A stretch of 64,000 nt of DNA from Anaerostipes butyraticus (GTDB lineage Bacteria; Bacillota; Clostridia; Lachnospirales; Lachnospiraceae), in the NCBI RefSeq assembly GCF_016586355.1, contig NZ_BLYI01000027.1, positions 62,001 to 126,000 on the forward strand, read 5' to 3'. Of the stretch, positions 25,056 through 34,119 are shown piece after piece (position 1 is the stretch's first letter; each line of letters starts with the position of its first letter). A program made the translations under genes and the position numbers. The notes beneath the pieces were generated by a model. It was given only the letters and a program-made list of their open reading frames with translations, did not search any database and was not told the DNA's origin.

Positions 25056-25481
25056 ATGGATCATCATTCTTACCATTATCTCATCATGTCCGTTCACATG
25101 ATGTTTCAAAAAGAATTATTCAACGCTCTGAAAGATACCGGTCTGTCCATGGGACAGCCCAAAATCATTGATTATCTGAAAGATCATGACGGCGTCAGTC
25201 AGAAGGATCTTGCTTTTGGATGTCATATCGAGCCTGCATCTCTTACTTCACTGCTGAACCGCATGGAGAAGCAGAAATTGATCGAACGCCGAATGCTCCA
25301 CGGCAACCGCCGTTCCCTGTATGTTTTTCTCACAGAAAAAGGATGGGAGATGTCTTCCATTATTTCCAGAACATTTGACCGTCTGGAACAAAATATTTTT
25401 GAGAATATCCCGGATTCTGACCGGGATCATTTGATGAAAATATTAGAAAAAATATATGAAACTATGCTTGAAAAGGAGTAA
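25056..25481 (+). CDS. MarR-family transcriptional regulator
   Basis: A 141-residue winged-helix regulator. The recognition region is near residues 45-95 (VSQKDLAFGCHIEPASLTSLLNRMEKQKLIERRMLHGNRRSLYVFLTEKG), with the usual beta-wing GNRRSLYVFLT. MarR proteins act as dimers on palindromes, and the repeat just upstream fits. It lies 8 bases before the YczE-kinase fusion, so it probably controls that gene in response to a small molecule or antibiotic. AGGAGG precedes the ATG. Confidence 0.92.
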   Translation: MDHHSYHYLIMSVHMMFQKELFNALKDTGLSMGQPKIIDYLKDHDGVSQKDLAFGCHIEPASLTSLLNRMEKQKLIERRMLHGNRRSLYVFLTEKGWEMSSIISRTFDRLEQNIFENIPDSDRDHLMKILEKIYETMLEKE

Positions 25482-25489
25482 CTTATTAT

Positions 25490-26788
25490 ATGGAAAAACT
25501 AAAACGTTATCTTGTATTTTTTATTGGACTTTATATTAATTCTTTTGGAGTTGCCATGATTACCAAAGCTGCTCTCGGTACATCTCCGATTTCCTCTATT
25601 CCATATGTACTGAGTCTGCAGTTTCCGTTTTCACTGGGAGAATTTACAATCTTCTTCAGTCTGTTTCTGATTTTGCTGCAGCTTCTGATCCTTCGCAGAA
25701 ATTTTCACCTGGAACATCTGCTCCAGATTCCGATTTCTATTTTGTTCGGATACTTTATTGATATTTCCATGGTTCTTTTAAATTTTGTAAATCCTGAATT
25801 ATATTTGATGAAGATCGTGTACCTTCTGATCGGAGGCCTGATTCTCGGATTCGGTGTCTACACAGAAGTTCTGGCAGACGTAGCCATGCTTCCGGGAGAA
25901 TCTTTCGTCCGTGCCATTGTTACCGTGTGGCATACAGAATTCGGTATCACCAAAGTCTGTTTTGACGCGTCTATGACAATCATTGCAGCTGTTTTATCTG
26001 TCATTTTCTTTCATCAGCTGAATGGCGTACGGGAAGGCACCATCATTGCCGCCTTGCTGGTTGGTTTTATCGCCCGGTCTTTTGGCAGAATTCTCTCCTT
26101 CCTGGAGCCAAAATTATTCCCAGCGCAGGAAGCTGACTCTTCCGAGACAGCCCCTGTTTCCGGCATACCGTCTGTCATTACCATCGACCGTCAGTACGGA
26201 AGCGGCGGCCGCGAGATTGGGAAAAAACTGGCTGAACGGCTCGGCTATAAGTTTTTCGATAATGAAATCATCCAGATGACTGCCGGATCCACCGGATTTT
26301 CTCCTGATTTTGTGCAAAAAAACGATGAAGCCATGTCAAACCGCCTTCTTTATAATCTGGCTGCTCAGATGTATTCCTACGCCCCAAATACTCCTTCTCC
26401 AAAAGATGCCATCTTTGAAGGAGAATCCCAAATTATCCGCGCTCTTGCCAGAGGCGGAAACTGCGTCATTATGGGACGCTGTGCTGACTATATCCTGAAA
26501 GATGATTTCCCGTGTTTCAGAGTCTTTCTGCAGGCTCCTTCTGATTATCGGATTCAGCGCATTGCAGATACAGAGCATCTTTCAAAAGATAAGGCAGCTG
26601 CAAAAATACGTCAGATGAATCGAAAACGGGCTGATTATTATCATTATTATACCCATCGTTTATGGGGAATCGCAGGCAATTATCACTTGACGCTGGATAC
26701 TTCTTTAGGTACAGATTATGTATTGAATTCTATCACTCACGGATTCTGGCAGTATCAGGAAATGGCTTTTTCCAATGAGAATGACTAA
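25490..26788 (+). CDS. YczE/YyaS-type membrane protein fused to a cytidylate-kinase-like domain
   Basis: A 432-residue two-domain protein. Residues 1-205 contain about five or six hydrophobic segments and match the YczE/YyaS (DUF6198) membrane family (GLYINSFGVAMITKAALGTSPISSIPY). Residues 226-432 resemble cytidylate-kinase-like proteins: ITIDRQYGSGGREIGKKLAERLG is the P-loop (GSGGREIG near 237-244), GRCADYIL is the base/acceptor region and ADYYHYYTHRLWG is lid-like. The loop is GSGGRE rather than the GPSGSGKS of Cmk, so the natural substrate is uncertain. A 12-residue linker (AQEADSSETAPV) joins the halves. It is co-transcribed with MarR. The mechanism is unknown; a membrane-linked kinase or sensor is possible. 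Confidence 0.82.
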   Translation: MEKLKRYLVFFIGLYINSFGVAMITKAALGTSPISSIPYVLSLQFPFSLGEFTIFFSLFLILLQLLILRRNFHLEHLLQIPISILFGYFIDISMVLLNFVNPELYLMKIVYLLIGGLILGFGVYTEVLADVAMLPGESFVRAIVTVWHTEFGITKVCFDASMTIIAAVLSVIFFHQLNGVREGTIIAALLVGFIARSFGRILSFLEPKLFPAQEADSSETAPVSGIPSVITIDRQYGSGGREIGKKLAERLGYKFFDNEIIQMTAGSTGFSPDFVQKNDEAMSNRLLYNLAAQMYSYAPNTPSPKDAIFEGESQIIRALARGGNCVIMGRCADYILKDDFPCFRVFLQAPSDYRIQRIADTEHLSKDKAAAKIRQMNRKRADYYHYYTHRLWGIAGNYHLTLDTSLGTDYVLNSITHGFWQYQEMAFSNEND

Positions 26789-26889
26789 TCCAGAGGCAGG
26801 AAATTTATGAAATAGTATGTTACGGTCCAGGAGCGAAAAAGCATCCTGGCCGTAAAATTGAATATAATATCTTCTGTTATTTTTTTGTT

Positions 26890-27513
26890 CTACAGATCCA
26901 TCTGCTTTCTTAAAAGATGTACCGCTTTCTTTTCAATCCGGCTGACATAAGATCTTGATATATTTAATCTTGCCGCTACTTCTTTCTGTGTCATGGGTTC
27001 CGTTCCATATAATCCATACCGCATGACCAAAGTTTTCTTTTCTTTTGTTGATTCCATTTTCTCAAGAAGATCATAGATCTGTTTGATTTTTTCGTCCTGG
27101 TCAATCTTTTTTACCAGATCGATCTCATCCGCTCCCAGTACATCCAGAAGATGGATTTCATTTCCTTCTTTATCAATTCCTATCGGCTCATAAAGCGATG
27201 TATCTTTTGATGTTTTTCTTTCCTGCCGCAGCATCATCAGCAGCTCATTTTCTATGCACCGTGATGCGTAAGTAACCAGTCTGTGCCCTTTTTCCATCTT
27301 ATACGTATTGATCGCCTTGATCAGCCCAATGGTTCCAACTGAAATCAGATCGTCTTTTTCCCGGTCAAAATTATGGTATTTTTTGACGATATGGGCAACC
27401 AGACGAAGATTATGTTCCACCAGCAGATTCCTTGCTTCCATATCTCCTTGATGGCTTAGTTTGAGATAGTGACGTTCCTCTTCCGGTGATAATGGTTCCA
27501 GAAATGCCTGCAA
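26890..27513 (-). CDS. sigK: Sporulation sigma factor SigK-type
   Basis: A 207-residue sigma-70-family protein. LSPEEERHYL, NLRLVAHIVKKYHNFDREKDDLISVGTIGLIKAINTYKMEKGHRLVTYASRCIENELLMMLR spans region 2; PMTQKEVAARLNISRSYVSRIEKKAVHLLRK is the region 4 helix-turn-helix. These blocks match late mother-cell SigK. There is no pro-sequence of the B. subtilis kind visible, and no skin element. The start is TTG with AGAAGGGTG before it. SigK directs late mother-cell genes, so the host is probably a spore-former. SigE is less likely because of the N-terminal sequence. Confidence 0.85.
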   Translation of the reverse strand: MQAFLEPLSPEEERHYLKLSHQGDMEARNLLVEHNLRLVAHIVKKYHNFDREKDDLISVGTIGLIKAINTYKMEKGHRLVTYASRCIENELLMMLRQERKTSKDTSLYEPIGIDKEGNEIHLLDVLGADEIDLVKKIDQDEKIKQIYDLLEKMESTKEKKTLVMRYGLYGTEPMTQKEVAARLNISRSYVSRIEKKAVHLLRKQMDL

Positions 27514-27543
27514 AAGAAAAGCACCCTTCTAAGCCTTTTTATC

Positions 27544-27571
27544 ATATTATGATTTCAGACTTAAAAAAGTG
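27544..27571 (-). promoter_or_regulatory. Possible SigK/SigE-type promoter upstream of sigK
   Basis: On the minus strand, AC (-35 element) is followed by 17 bases and CATAATAT (-10), close to the AC-N16/17-CATAnnnTA pattern of mother-cell sigma factors. The match is short and could be chance. Confidence 0.3.
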
Positions 27572-27621
27572 CTTTTCCCCTATTGATTCCATTGAAATCC
27601 TTTTACCATATGGCAGGTATT

Positions 27622-28803
27622 TTAACGATAAGATTTCCGGTAAATAGAAACTGTATCTTCCTCGTTTAATTCAATGCGGTCTGCCGCATATAAGCCACCC
27701 ATGGTATCTTTTGCTTTTTTTGCCATCTCCGGAAATTCTTCTGGTTTGAATCCGTAATCTGACATCTTAAGGTCATCAACTCCGCAGGCTTTCTGAAGAT
27801 CTGCCAGCGCACGGACGAAATCCATCGGTTCTGACGCATCTTCTCTGCCAAGGGCCTTTGCCATTCGGATAAATCGTTCATCACAGGCGTGATGTTCCAC
27901 AAAATATTTATAATATTCCAGGCTGATCATGATCAGACCTGCTCCGTGCGGAAGTTCCGGATGCATGGCTGACATGGCATGTTCCATGGAATGCTCGCTG
28001 CTGCAGGCACTCAGCTCCATAACATGGCCGGATAATGTGTTGGCAAATGCCACATGCTCTCTTGCCTCCATATCACTTCCATCCTGAACCGCCCGGGCAA
28101 GATATCTGCCGATATTTTCGATTGCTGTAATCGCAAACATATCACTCATTAAATTGGCCGGACTGGTAATATAACATTCTGTGCTGTGGAACAAAGCGTC
28201 AAATCCCTGAAAAGCTGTAAACTTTGGCGGTACAGTCGCCATCAGTTCCGGATCTACCACTGCCAGTACCGGATGGCTCGCATCGGCTCCGCCCAGACCG
28301 ATTTTTTCATCATATTTTTCGTTATTCACAACGCCCCAGGCGTCGACTTCGGATCCGGTTCCGGCTGTTGTTGTGACTGCCACTACCGGAAGCGGAGTTT
28401 CAAGGTAAGGTTTGCATCCTCCATGGCCTCCGAAGGCGTAATCCCATACATCTCCCGGATTGGTTGCCATAATGGCAATGATCTTTGCTGCGTCCATGAC
28501 GCTTCCTCCGCCAAGAGCTACGATAAACTCACAGTGATTTTCTTTCATAAAGGCAGCGGCTTCCATGATTGTGGATGCCAGCGGATTAGATTCTACTTTA
28601 TCAAATATAACCGTATCGATTCCGGCATCTTTCAGCTGCTTTTCTGTTCTGTCCAGAGATCCGCTCTCCTTTGTTGATTTCCCATTGGATATTACGATGG
28701 CAGCCTTTTTACCGAGATTTAAATTTTTTATATTTTCTCCCAGTTCATTGAGACGTCCCGGTCCGAATAATACTCTGGTTGGCTGATAAAAATTATAACT
28801 CAT
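27622..28803 (-). CDS. Iron-containing alcohol dehydrogenase 2
   Basis: A 393-residue group III dehydrogenase, NAD(P)H-linked, for alcohol/aldehyde conversion. The nucleotide loop GGGSVMDAAK is at 98-107. Metal ligands are Asp202 and His206 (FDALFHSTE), His271 or His275 (EHSMEHAM) and His286 (LPHGAGL). It differs from the copy at 4857 in these motifs and looks closer to 1,3-propanediol/butanol-type enzymes. It lies upstream of sigK with 108 bases between, and is isolated from other metabolic genes. Substrate unknown. Confidence 0.9.
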   Translation of the reverse strand: MSYNFYQPTRVLFGPGRLNELGENIKNLNLGKKAAIVISNGKSTKESGSLDRTEKQLKDAGIDTVIFDKVESNPLASTIMEAAAFMKENHCEFIVALGGGSVMDAAKIIAIMATNPGDVWDYAFGGHGGCKPYLETPLPVVAVTTTAGTGSEVDAWGVVNNEKYDEKIGLGGADASHPVLAVVDPELMATVPPKFTAFQGFDALFHSTECYITSPANLMSDMFAITAIENIGRYLARAVQDGSDMEAREHVAFANTLSGHVMELSACSSEHSMEHAMSAMHPELPHGAGLIMISLEYYKYFVEHHACDERFIRMAKALGREDASEPMDFVRALADLQKACGVDDLKMSDYGFKPEEFPEMAKKAKDTMGGLYAADRIELNEEDTVSIYRKSYR

Positions 28804-28947
28804 GGAAAATTCCTCCCGTTCTGTTTGTATTTTTTAAGAGAAGATTTTATACTCTCTTCCTGGTTATTATTATACCGCCAGCCGGATTTCATTGTCTAAT
28901 ACCTGGTTTCTCTATTTTCTTATGCTTCTGGAGCATGATGACAGCCC

Positions 28948-30171
28948 CTATTCTTTTCTCCTTAAGAGATATCCTTCCTCGATCTTCTGTCCGAAATCGA
29001 CATAGATCATCTGCTTTGGATGCGGAGCTGATTCCATCGGGTTTCCGTCCTCATCTTCAATTGCTTTCACTGTCACTTCCAGATTTGTTCCGTCTGGAAT
29101 CATAACCTCAATCGTCTCTCCCACAGAAAACTTATTTTTCTGTTCCAGAAGAGCATACCCTTTATCGTTATGTCCCTGGACAATTCCAATATACGTATAA
29201 TTTTTAATGTACGTATTATTATCATAAATCTGAGAATTCTCATCGGTTTTTCCAAAATAAAATCCTGTGGTAAACTGACGATATGTGCATTTTGCGATTT
29301 CTTCCCGGTAATACTCCATATTTGCTTTATACTTTTCTGCGGATTCTTCACAGTCATTGATGGCTTTCCGGTATGTTCTGGCAACCGCTGCCACGTAAAG
29401 AGCGGTCTTCATTCTTCCTTCAATCTTCAGGCTGTCAATACCTGCGTCCAGAATCTGATCAATATATTCTATCATACACAAATCTTTGGAATTAAAAATA
29501 TAAGTTCCTCTTTCATTTTCATAAACCGGCATATATTCTCCCGGTCTTGTTTCTTCCATCACCGCGTATTTCCATCTGCATGGATGCGTACATTCACCGC
29601 TGTTGGCATTTCTTCCGGTAAAATAATTGCTCAGCAGACAGCGCCCGGAATGAGAAATGCACATGGCTCCATGAACAAATGCCTCAATTTCCATATCTTC
29701 CGGAATCTGTGCCCGGATTTCTTTGATTTCTGCCAGCGATAATTCTCTGGCTGCAACGACCCTGGAAGCTCCCTGCTGATACCAGAAATTGTAAGTCGCA
29801 TAGTTTGTACTGTTAGCCTGTGTACTGATATGACGGTCAATGTCCGGACATTCTTCTCCGGCAATCATAAACACTCCCGGATCTGATATGATCAGGGCAT
29901 CTGGTCCGATTTCCTTTAATTCTCTGAAATATTCCCGGATTCCTTCCAGGTCTTCATTGTGAGCCACAATATTGGCCGTAATATAGACCTTAACCCCATG
30001 CTGATGGGCAAATTCCACTCCTGCTTTTACATCTTCCATGGAAAAATTCTTTGCTTTTGCCCGAAGTCCATACATTTCACCACCGATATATACCGCGTCC
30101 GCTCCGTAGAGAACCGCAGTTTTTAAAACTTCCAGGCTGCTTGCCGGAATTAATAATTCACTCTTTCTCAT
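28948..30171 (-). CDS. trhP: U32-family tRNA hydroxylase (TrhP/YrrO-like)
   Basis: A 407-residue peptidase-U32-family protein, closely like E. coli YegQ/TrhP and B. subtilis YrrO. These proteins hydroxylate uridine 34 of certain tRNAs using prephenate-dependent chemistry. Key blocks are the N-terminal YGADAVYIGG, SDPGVFMIAGEECP, STQANSTNYA, EAFVHGAMCISHSGRCLLSN, the cysteine cluster CTHPCRW and SLKIEGRMK. Its start overlaps trmR by 14 bases, and TrmR methylates the hydroxyl product, so the pair form one pathway (ho5U to mo5U). Older names call it a collagenase-like protease; that is probably wrong here. Confidence 0.88.
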   Translation of the reverse strand: MRKSELLIPASSLEVLKTAVLYGADAVYIGGEMYGLRAKAKNFSMEDVKAGVEFAHQHGVKVYITANIVAHNEDLEGIREYFRELKEIGPDALIISDPGVFMIAGEECPDIDRHISTQANSTNYATYNFWYQQGASRVVAARELSLAEIKEIRAQIPEDMEIEAFVHGAMCISHSGRCLLSNYFTGRNANSGECTHPCRWKYAVMEETRPGEYMPVYENERGTYIFNSKDLCMIEYIDQILDAGIDSLKIEGRMKTALYVAAVARTYRKAINDCEESAEKYKANMEYYREEIAKCTYRQFTTGFYFGKTDENSQIYDNNTYIKNYTYIGIVQGHNDKGYALLEQKNKFSVGETIEVMIPDGTNLEVTVKAIEDEDGNPMESAPHPKQMIYVDFGQKIEEGYLLRRKE

Positions 30172-30823
30172 GATCTTCTCCTATTTTCTGACTGACGGCA
30201 ACGCCGTCTCCTACAGTCAGTATCGCCGTTTCCAGCATACTGTGATTTTTAATGGTATATAAATAATCCCGCATCCGTTTATGAATGGTGCGGTCCCGCC
30301 TTTCTATAGCGTATCTTGACTTTACGATATCTCCATCCTGAAGGACATTGTCCGATACCAGCAGACCTTCCGGCGCCAGAAGCCGCATCACTTCATCAAG
30401 AAAAGCAATATACTGCCCTTTTGCCGCATCTACAAAAATAAAATCAAATGAATCATCGATTTTTTTCAATAGATCTGCCGCGTCACCTTCCAGCAGAGTA
30501 ATCTGATCTTCCCGGCCCATTTTTCCGATATTCTCTTTCGCTTTCTGGATCCGTTTCTCATTCCGCTCGATCGTGACGACTGTACCTCCATCCGGCTGAT
30601 ACATATTCATATAGAGGGAAGAAAATCCTACTGCCGTCCCGATTTCCAGAATCTTTTTCGGACGCTTTAAAAGGACCAGGATCTTCAGCAGTTCTTTGGT
30701 TTCCGGTTTTACAATCGGCACATGCTGATTCCTGGCCTCTTCCTCTATATGACAGAGTTCCTGATGACTGTCTTCTTTGATCAGGGAATGGAGATAATCG
30801 GTAATGTGTTCATCAACAATCAT
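30158..30823 (-). CDS. trmR: tRNA 5-hydroxyuridine methyltransferase (TrmR/YrrM)
   Basis: A 221-residue O-methyltransferase using S-adenosylmethionine to turn ho5U34 into 5-methoxyuridine in tRNA. The SAM-binding motif is LEIGTAVGFSSLYMN (near 76-90), followed by VVTIERNEKRIQKAKENI, and FIFVDAAKGQYIAFLDEV carries the metal-binding aspartate; DNVLQDGDI follows. The gene order mltG-like, trmR, trhP matches B. subtilis yrrL-yrrM-yrrN/O, which supports this assignment over a catechol or lipid O-methyltransferase. It overlaps the mltG-like gene by one base and trhP by 14. Confidence 0.88.
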   Translation of the reverse strand: MIVDEHITDYLHSLIKEDSHQELCHIEEEARNQHVPIVKPETKELLKILVLLKRPKKILEIGTAVGFSSLYMNMYQPDGGTVVTIERNEKRIQKAKENIGKMGREDQITLLEGDAADLLKKIDDSFDFIFVDAAKGQYIAFLDEVMRLLAPEGLLVSDNVLQDGDIVKSRYAIERRDRTIHKRMRDYLYTIKNHSMLETAILTVGDGVAVSQKIGEDHEKE

Positions 30824-31218
30824 TATTGAATCTCCTCTGTCTCATGTTCTCCACATAGTATGGATATGATATCATCCATTCCCTGGGACTGATAAAAATA
30901 GTATGTCCCGGGAACAAATGATTCATCTTTGTATCTTGAAAAATATTTTCGAATTCGAAACCTCCAGGTTCCGTTGATCAGTTTTTTATCTTTCAGCTGA
31001 TCTGCCACATCCGTTTCCGTATCCGAATCCTTTATGACAACTTCGATCGCCCGATCGCCGTTTCTGTCATAGGCCGGATTGGAAAAGGTGTCTTCTGCCA
31101 CAAAATACGCGATACAAAATATGCCGAAAATTGCGCATATGATCAAGACTCTTACCATCGTCTTAAAAAAGAGACGGACAGATTCTGACATGATAAATTT
31201 TTTTCCTTTTTTAAGCAT
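30823..31218 (-). CDS. Short MltG/YceG-like membrane protein without the catalytic domain
   Basis: A 131-residue protein with one transmembrane helix (about 17-42), then an extracellular region: AIEVVIKDSDTETDVADQLKDKKLINGTWRFRIRKYFSRY....FVPGTYYFYQSQGMDDIISIL. This matches the LysM-like front part of MltG (promotes early termination of glycan strands) and stops before the transglycosylase domain that makes up most of the normal 330-plus residues. It occupies the yrrL (mltG) position in the cluster. A GGGGAG site supports the ATG at 31218. It may be a regulatory or scaffolding relic of MltG; it is not expected to cleave peptidoglycan. Confidence 0.75.
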   Translation of the reverse strand: MLKKGKKFIMSESVRLFFKTMVRVLIICAIFGIFCIAYFVAEDTFSNPAYDRNGDRAIEVVIKDSDTETDVADQLKDKKLINGTWRFRIRKYFSRYKDESFVPGTYYFYQSQGMDDIISILCGEHETEEIQ

Positions 31219-31246
31219 ATTTCATATCTCCCCGCTTATTCTGGAA

Positions 31247-33064
31247 TTATACTTCCGTTATGATCGGAAGAATCATTGGATTTCTCTTCGTATTTTTCCA
31301 GATGTAATTGCTCAGAGCTTCCTTAATACTGTTCTTAATTCTGGCCCAGTCCGAAATATTGCGCTCCATGCACTCTTCTACTGCCGCCAGCGCAACTTCC
31401 CTGGCTCCTTCCATCAAAGATTCTGATTCTCTTACATAAACAAAACCTCTGGATACAATATCCGGCCCGGCAAGAATCTGTCTGCCGTGCCGCTGCAGCG
31501 TTACCGTCGCAATAATCAGACCGTTTTGTGACAGCATCTTACGGTCATTAAGAACAATATTTCCTACATCTCCAACGCCCAGTCCATCTACCAGGATTCC
31601 TCCGGCCTGTACTTTTCCTGTTACCTTTCCCTGTCTCTTATTCAGTTCCAGCACATCACCTTCCGCAAGTACAAACGTATTTTCTTTCGGAATTCCCATC
31701 TCAATGGCAAGCTCTTTATGGCGCATCAGATGACGATATTCTCCATGAACCGGAATCGCATATTTAGGCTTGGTCAGAGCATAGATCAGCCTGATCTCTT
31801 CCCGGCACGCATGCCCTGAAACATGAGTATCCTGAAATACTACTTTGGCTCCCTTGATTGCCAGTTCATTCATAATCTTTGATATATTCTTTTCATTTCC
31901 AGGAATCGGACTTGAACTGAATATGATCGTGTCAGATGGCACGATAGATACTTTTCTGTGAGTTGAATTCGCCATACGGGATAATGCTGCCATCTGCTCT
32001 CCCTGGCTTCCTGTCGTGATTAAAACAATCTGATCATCCGGATAATTTTTAATTTGATCCGTTTCAATTAAAGTATTTTTCGGGATCTTTAAATATCCCA
32101 GTTCAGAAGCCGTGGTAATGATATTTACCATGCTTCTTCCTTCTACCGCAACCTTCCTGCCGTATTTATGCGCAGAATTAATAATATGCTGCACACGGTC
32201 AACATTGGATGCAAACGTCGCGATAATCATACGCCCCTTCAGGTGCTCGGCAAATATGCCGTCCAGACGTTTTCCTACGTTCTTCTCTGATAAGGTATAA
32301 CCCTGCCGTTCCACGTTCGTACTGTCCGCCATCAGTGCAAGAACCCCTTTGCTGCCAAGTTCCGCAAACTTGGCAAGGTCGATTGCCTCTCCAAACAGCG
32401 GTGTATGGTCAATCTTAAAATCACCCGTGTGTATGATAACACCCGCCGGTGTCGTGATTGCCAGAGCCGCAGCATCCGCGATGCTGTGATTGGTCTTAAT
32501 AAATTCAACCTCAAAAATACCCAGCTTTACCTTATCCCCATGGGAGACGACATTCTTCTGCACCTGTTCTGAAATCCCATGTTCTTTTAACTTATTGTCG
32601 ATCAGCGCCATCGTAAGTTTTGTCGCGTAAATCGGCATATTAAGTTCTTTCTCAATATACGGGATTGCTCCGATATGGTCTTCATGACCATGGGTAATTA
32701 CAAGACCGCGGATCTTCTTCGCGTTTTCCTTCAGATATGTGACATCCGGAATGACCAGATCGATTCCAAGCATATCTTCATCCGGAAACGCGAGACCACA
32801 GTCGACCACCAGGATCTGGTTGTTGCACTCAAACGCCGTAATATTCATTCCGATCTGTCCAAGTCCTCCAAGAGGTATGATCTTGACAGAACTTGGCTTT
32901 CTGCGCACAGCGCCATTACGGCGTCCTCTCTGATTATGACTGCCGGTTCTGTTATACGTTCTTCTTTCCTTTGTGCTGTTGTCTTTCTTTTGTCTTACTT
33001 GTTGTCTTTGTTGCTGTTGATTGTCTCTCAAAGTTTTTCCTCCATCTTTCCTCCGGGATGACAA
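31247..33064 (-). CDS. rnj: Ribonuclease J
   Basis: A 605-residue metallo-beta-lactamase/beta-CASP nuclease with 5'-3' exonuclease and endonuclease activity in mRNA decay and rRNA maturation. The metal site HGHEDH is at 125-130; NHSIADAAA, HTGDFKID and DSTNVERQG follow, and the beta-CASP SGHA is visible at VSGHACRE. Residues 1-58 form an extra polar, basic tail (Gln/Arg/Lys-rich), a common but variable feature of clostridial copies that may bind RNA. It is in an operon-like run after DUF1292, with only a 9-base gap. Confidence 0.95.
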   Translation of the reverse strand: MSSRRKDGGKTLRDNQQQQRQQVRQKKDNSTKERRTYNRTGSHNQRGRRNGAVRRKPSSVKIIPLGGLGQIGMNITAFECNNQILVVDCGLAFPDEDMLGIDLVIPDVTYLKENAKKIRGLVITHGHEDHIGAIPYIEKELNMPIYATKLTMALIDNKLKEHGISEQVQKNVVSHGDKVKLGIFEVEFIKTNHSIADAAALAITTPAGVIIHTGDFKIDHTPLFGEAIDLAKFAELGSKGVLALMADSTNVERQGYTLSEKNVGKRLDGIFAEHLKGRMIIATFASNVDRVQHIINSAHKYGRKVAVEGRSMVNIITTASELGYLKIPKNTLIETDQIKNYPDDQIVLITTGSQGEQMAALSRMANSTHRKVSIVPSDTIIFSSSPIPGNEKNISKIMNELAIKGAKVVFQDTHVSGHACREEIRLIYALTKPKYAIPVHGEYRHLMRHKELAIEMGIPKENTFVLAEGDVLELNKRQGKVTGKVQAGGILVDGLGVGDVGNIVLNDRKMLSQNGLIIATVTLQRHGRQILAGPDIVSRGFVYVRESESLMEGAREVALAAVEECMERNISDWARIKNSIKEALSNYIWKNTKRNPMILPIITEV

Positions 33065-33073
33065 TCGATTGTT

Positions 33074-33340
33074 TTATAATCTCACTTCAAATTCATCTGT
33101 TAATTCATTAAAAATTCCTGAAATTATCTTCAGTTCTTCTTCGTCCTCTACAAATTCATAGGACACCATATCATCTTCTAATTCAACTTCTTTCATGATC
33201 ATGACGACTCCATCGTCTTCCAGGGAATCCGCCGTCAGCAGATAATTCTTCCCGGCCAGTGTTGTCTGTTCCAGGACATATAATTCAATCTCCTGACCCT
33301 CATCATCTAAAAGAAGTATCTTGTTATCGTTCTTTCCCAT
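33074..33340 (-). CDS. yrzB: DUF1292 family protein (YrzB-like)
   Basis: An 88-residue acidic protein (ILLLDDEGQEIELYVLEQTTLAGKNYLLTAD, then MIMKEVELEDD.VSYEFVEDEEELKIISGIFNEL), a fold of unknown role found widely in Firmicutes. It lies 6 bases after ruvX and before rnj. The order ireB, ruvX, DUF1292 is the conserved yrzL-yrrK-yrzB set of B. subtilis, so identity is secure even though function is not. Confidence 0.9.
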   Translation of the reverse strand: MGKNDNKILLLDDEGQEIELYVLEQTTLAGKNYLLTADSLEDDGVVMIMKEVELEDDMVSYEFVEDEEELKIISGIFNELTDEFEVRL

Positions 33341-33346
33341 TCGTCC

Positions 33347-33772
33347 TTATCCTTCCCTGCGGGAATCCAGATATCCCTGTAAAATAAAAGACGCAGCAAT
33401 CTGATCGATCACTTTCTTTCGGTTTTCACGCCTTACGCCGCTCTCCATCAATACTTTCTCTGACGCAACGGTTGTAAGCCTCTCATCCCACATAATGACA
33501 GGAATTCCGATACGCCGCACTAAAGCATCGCGGAAATCCATTGCGGCATCTCCGCGTTCACCGACTGTATTGTTCATATTCTTCGGAAACCCAAGCACAA
33601 TGGCCTCGGCCTGATACTCACGCACAAGCTCCTCAATCCTTGCATAAGTCCTGCGAAGCTTGTTGGCATCTTTCCGGGTAATCGTCTCCAGCGGCTGTGC
33701 CGTCAGTCCAAGCTCATCACTTACCGCAACCCCCACTGTCTTCGTTCCGTAATCCAATCCTAATATTCTCAT
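33347..33772 (-). CDS. ruvX: Holliday junction resolvase-like YqgF/RuvX
   Basis: A 141-residue RNase H-like nuclease. [22 protein letters not shown] carries the first catalytic Asp; [16 protein letters not shown], then the [13 protein letters not shown] motif with acidic residues. In E. coli YqgF is needed for 16S rRNA 5' maturation or Holliday junction work. It overlaps no neighbours but lies 9 bases after ireB and shares its transcript. Confidence 0.95.
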   Translation of the reverse strand: MRILGLDYGTKTVGVAVSDELGLTAQPLETITRKDANKLRRTYARIEELVREYQAEAIVLGFPKNMNNTVGERGDAAMDFRDALVRRIGIPVIMWDERLTTVASEKVLMESGVRRENRKKVIDQIAASFILQGYLDSRREG

Positions 33773-33781
33773 AGTCCGGCC

Positions 33782-34036
33782 TTATCTGAGCTTTGTATCA
33801 ATGTAATTCTCCAGCAGAGCCTCAATGATCTCATCACGCTCTACCTTGTTGATAATGCTCCTGGCATTCTTATGACTGGTTATATACGTAGGATCTCCTG
33901 ACATAATATATCCTACCATCTGATTTACAGGATTGTAACCTTTTTCCTGCAGCGCTTCATACACACGTGCCAAAATCATGTGCACATCAAGCTCTTCTTT
34001 TACAACCGAAAAATGTTGTGTACGATTGTTATCCAT
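33782..34036 (-). CDS. ireB: IreB family regulatory phosphoprotein
   Basis: An 84-residue UPF0297 protein ([55 protein letters not shown]). In Enterococcus IreB is phosphorylated by the kinase IreK and dampens cephalosporin resistance; the N-terminal threonine that is phosphorylated in that family is likely within NRTQHFSV. It begins the cluster with ruvX and DUF1292, as in most Firmicutes. Confidence 0.92.
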   Translation of the reverse strand: MDNNRTQHFSVVKEELDVHMILARVYEALQEKGYNPVNQMVGYIMSGDPTYITSHKNARSIINKVERDEIIEALLENYIDTKLR

Positions 34037-34119
34037 ATTATCACGTCCCTTTCATGTATTCTTATTCTAATATAAAAATTTAAAAATAGCAATGGCAAAC
34101 CATAAAATTTCACCTGTGC

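Noticed and set aside
26820-26858. Hairpin after the YczE-kinase gene
   Set aside because: The stem has a bulge and there is no T-run on either strand, so I did not call a terminator.
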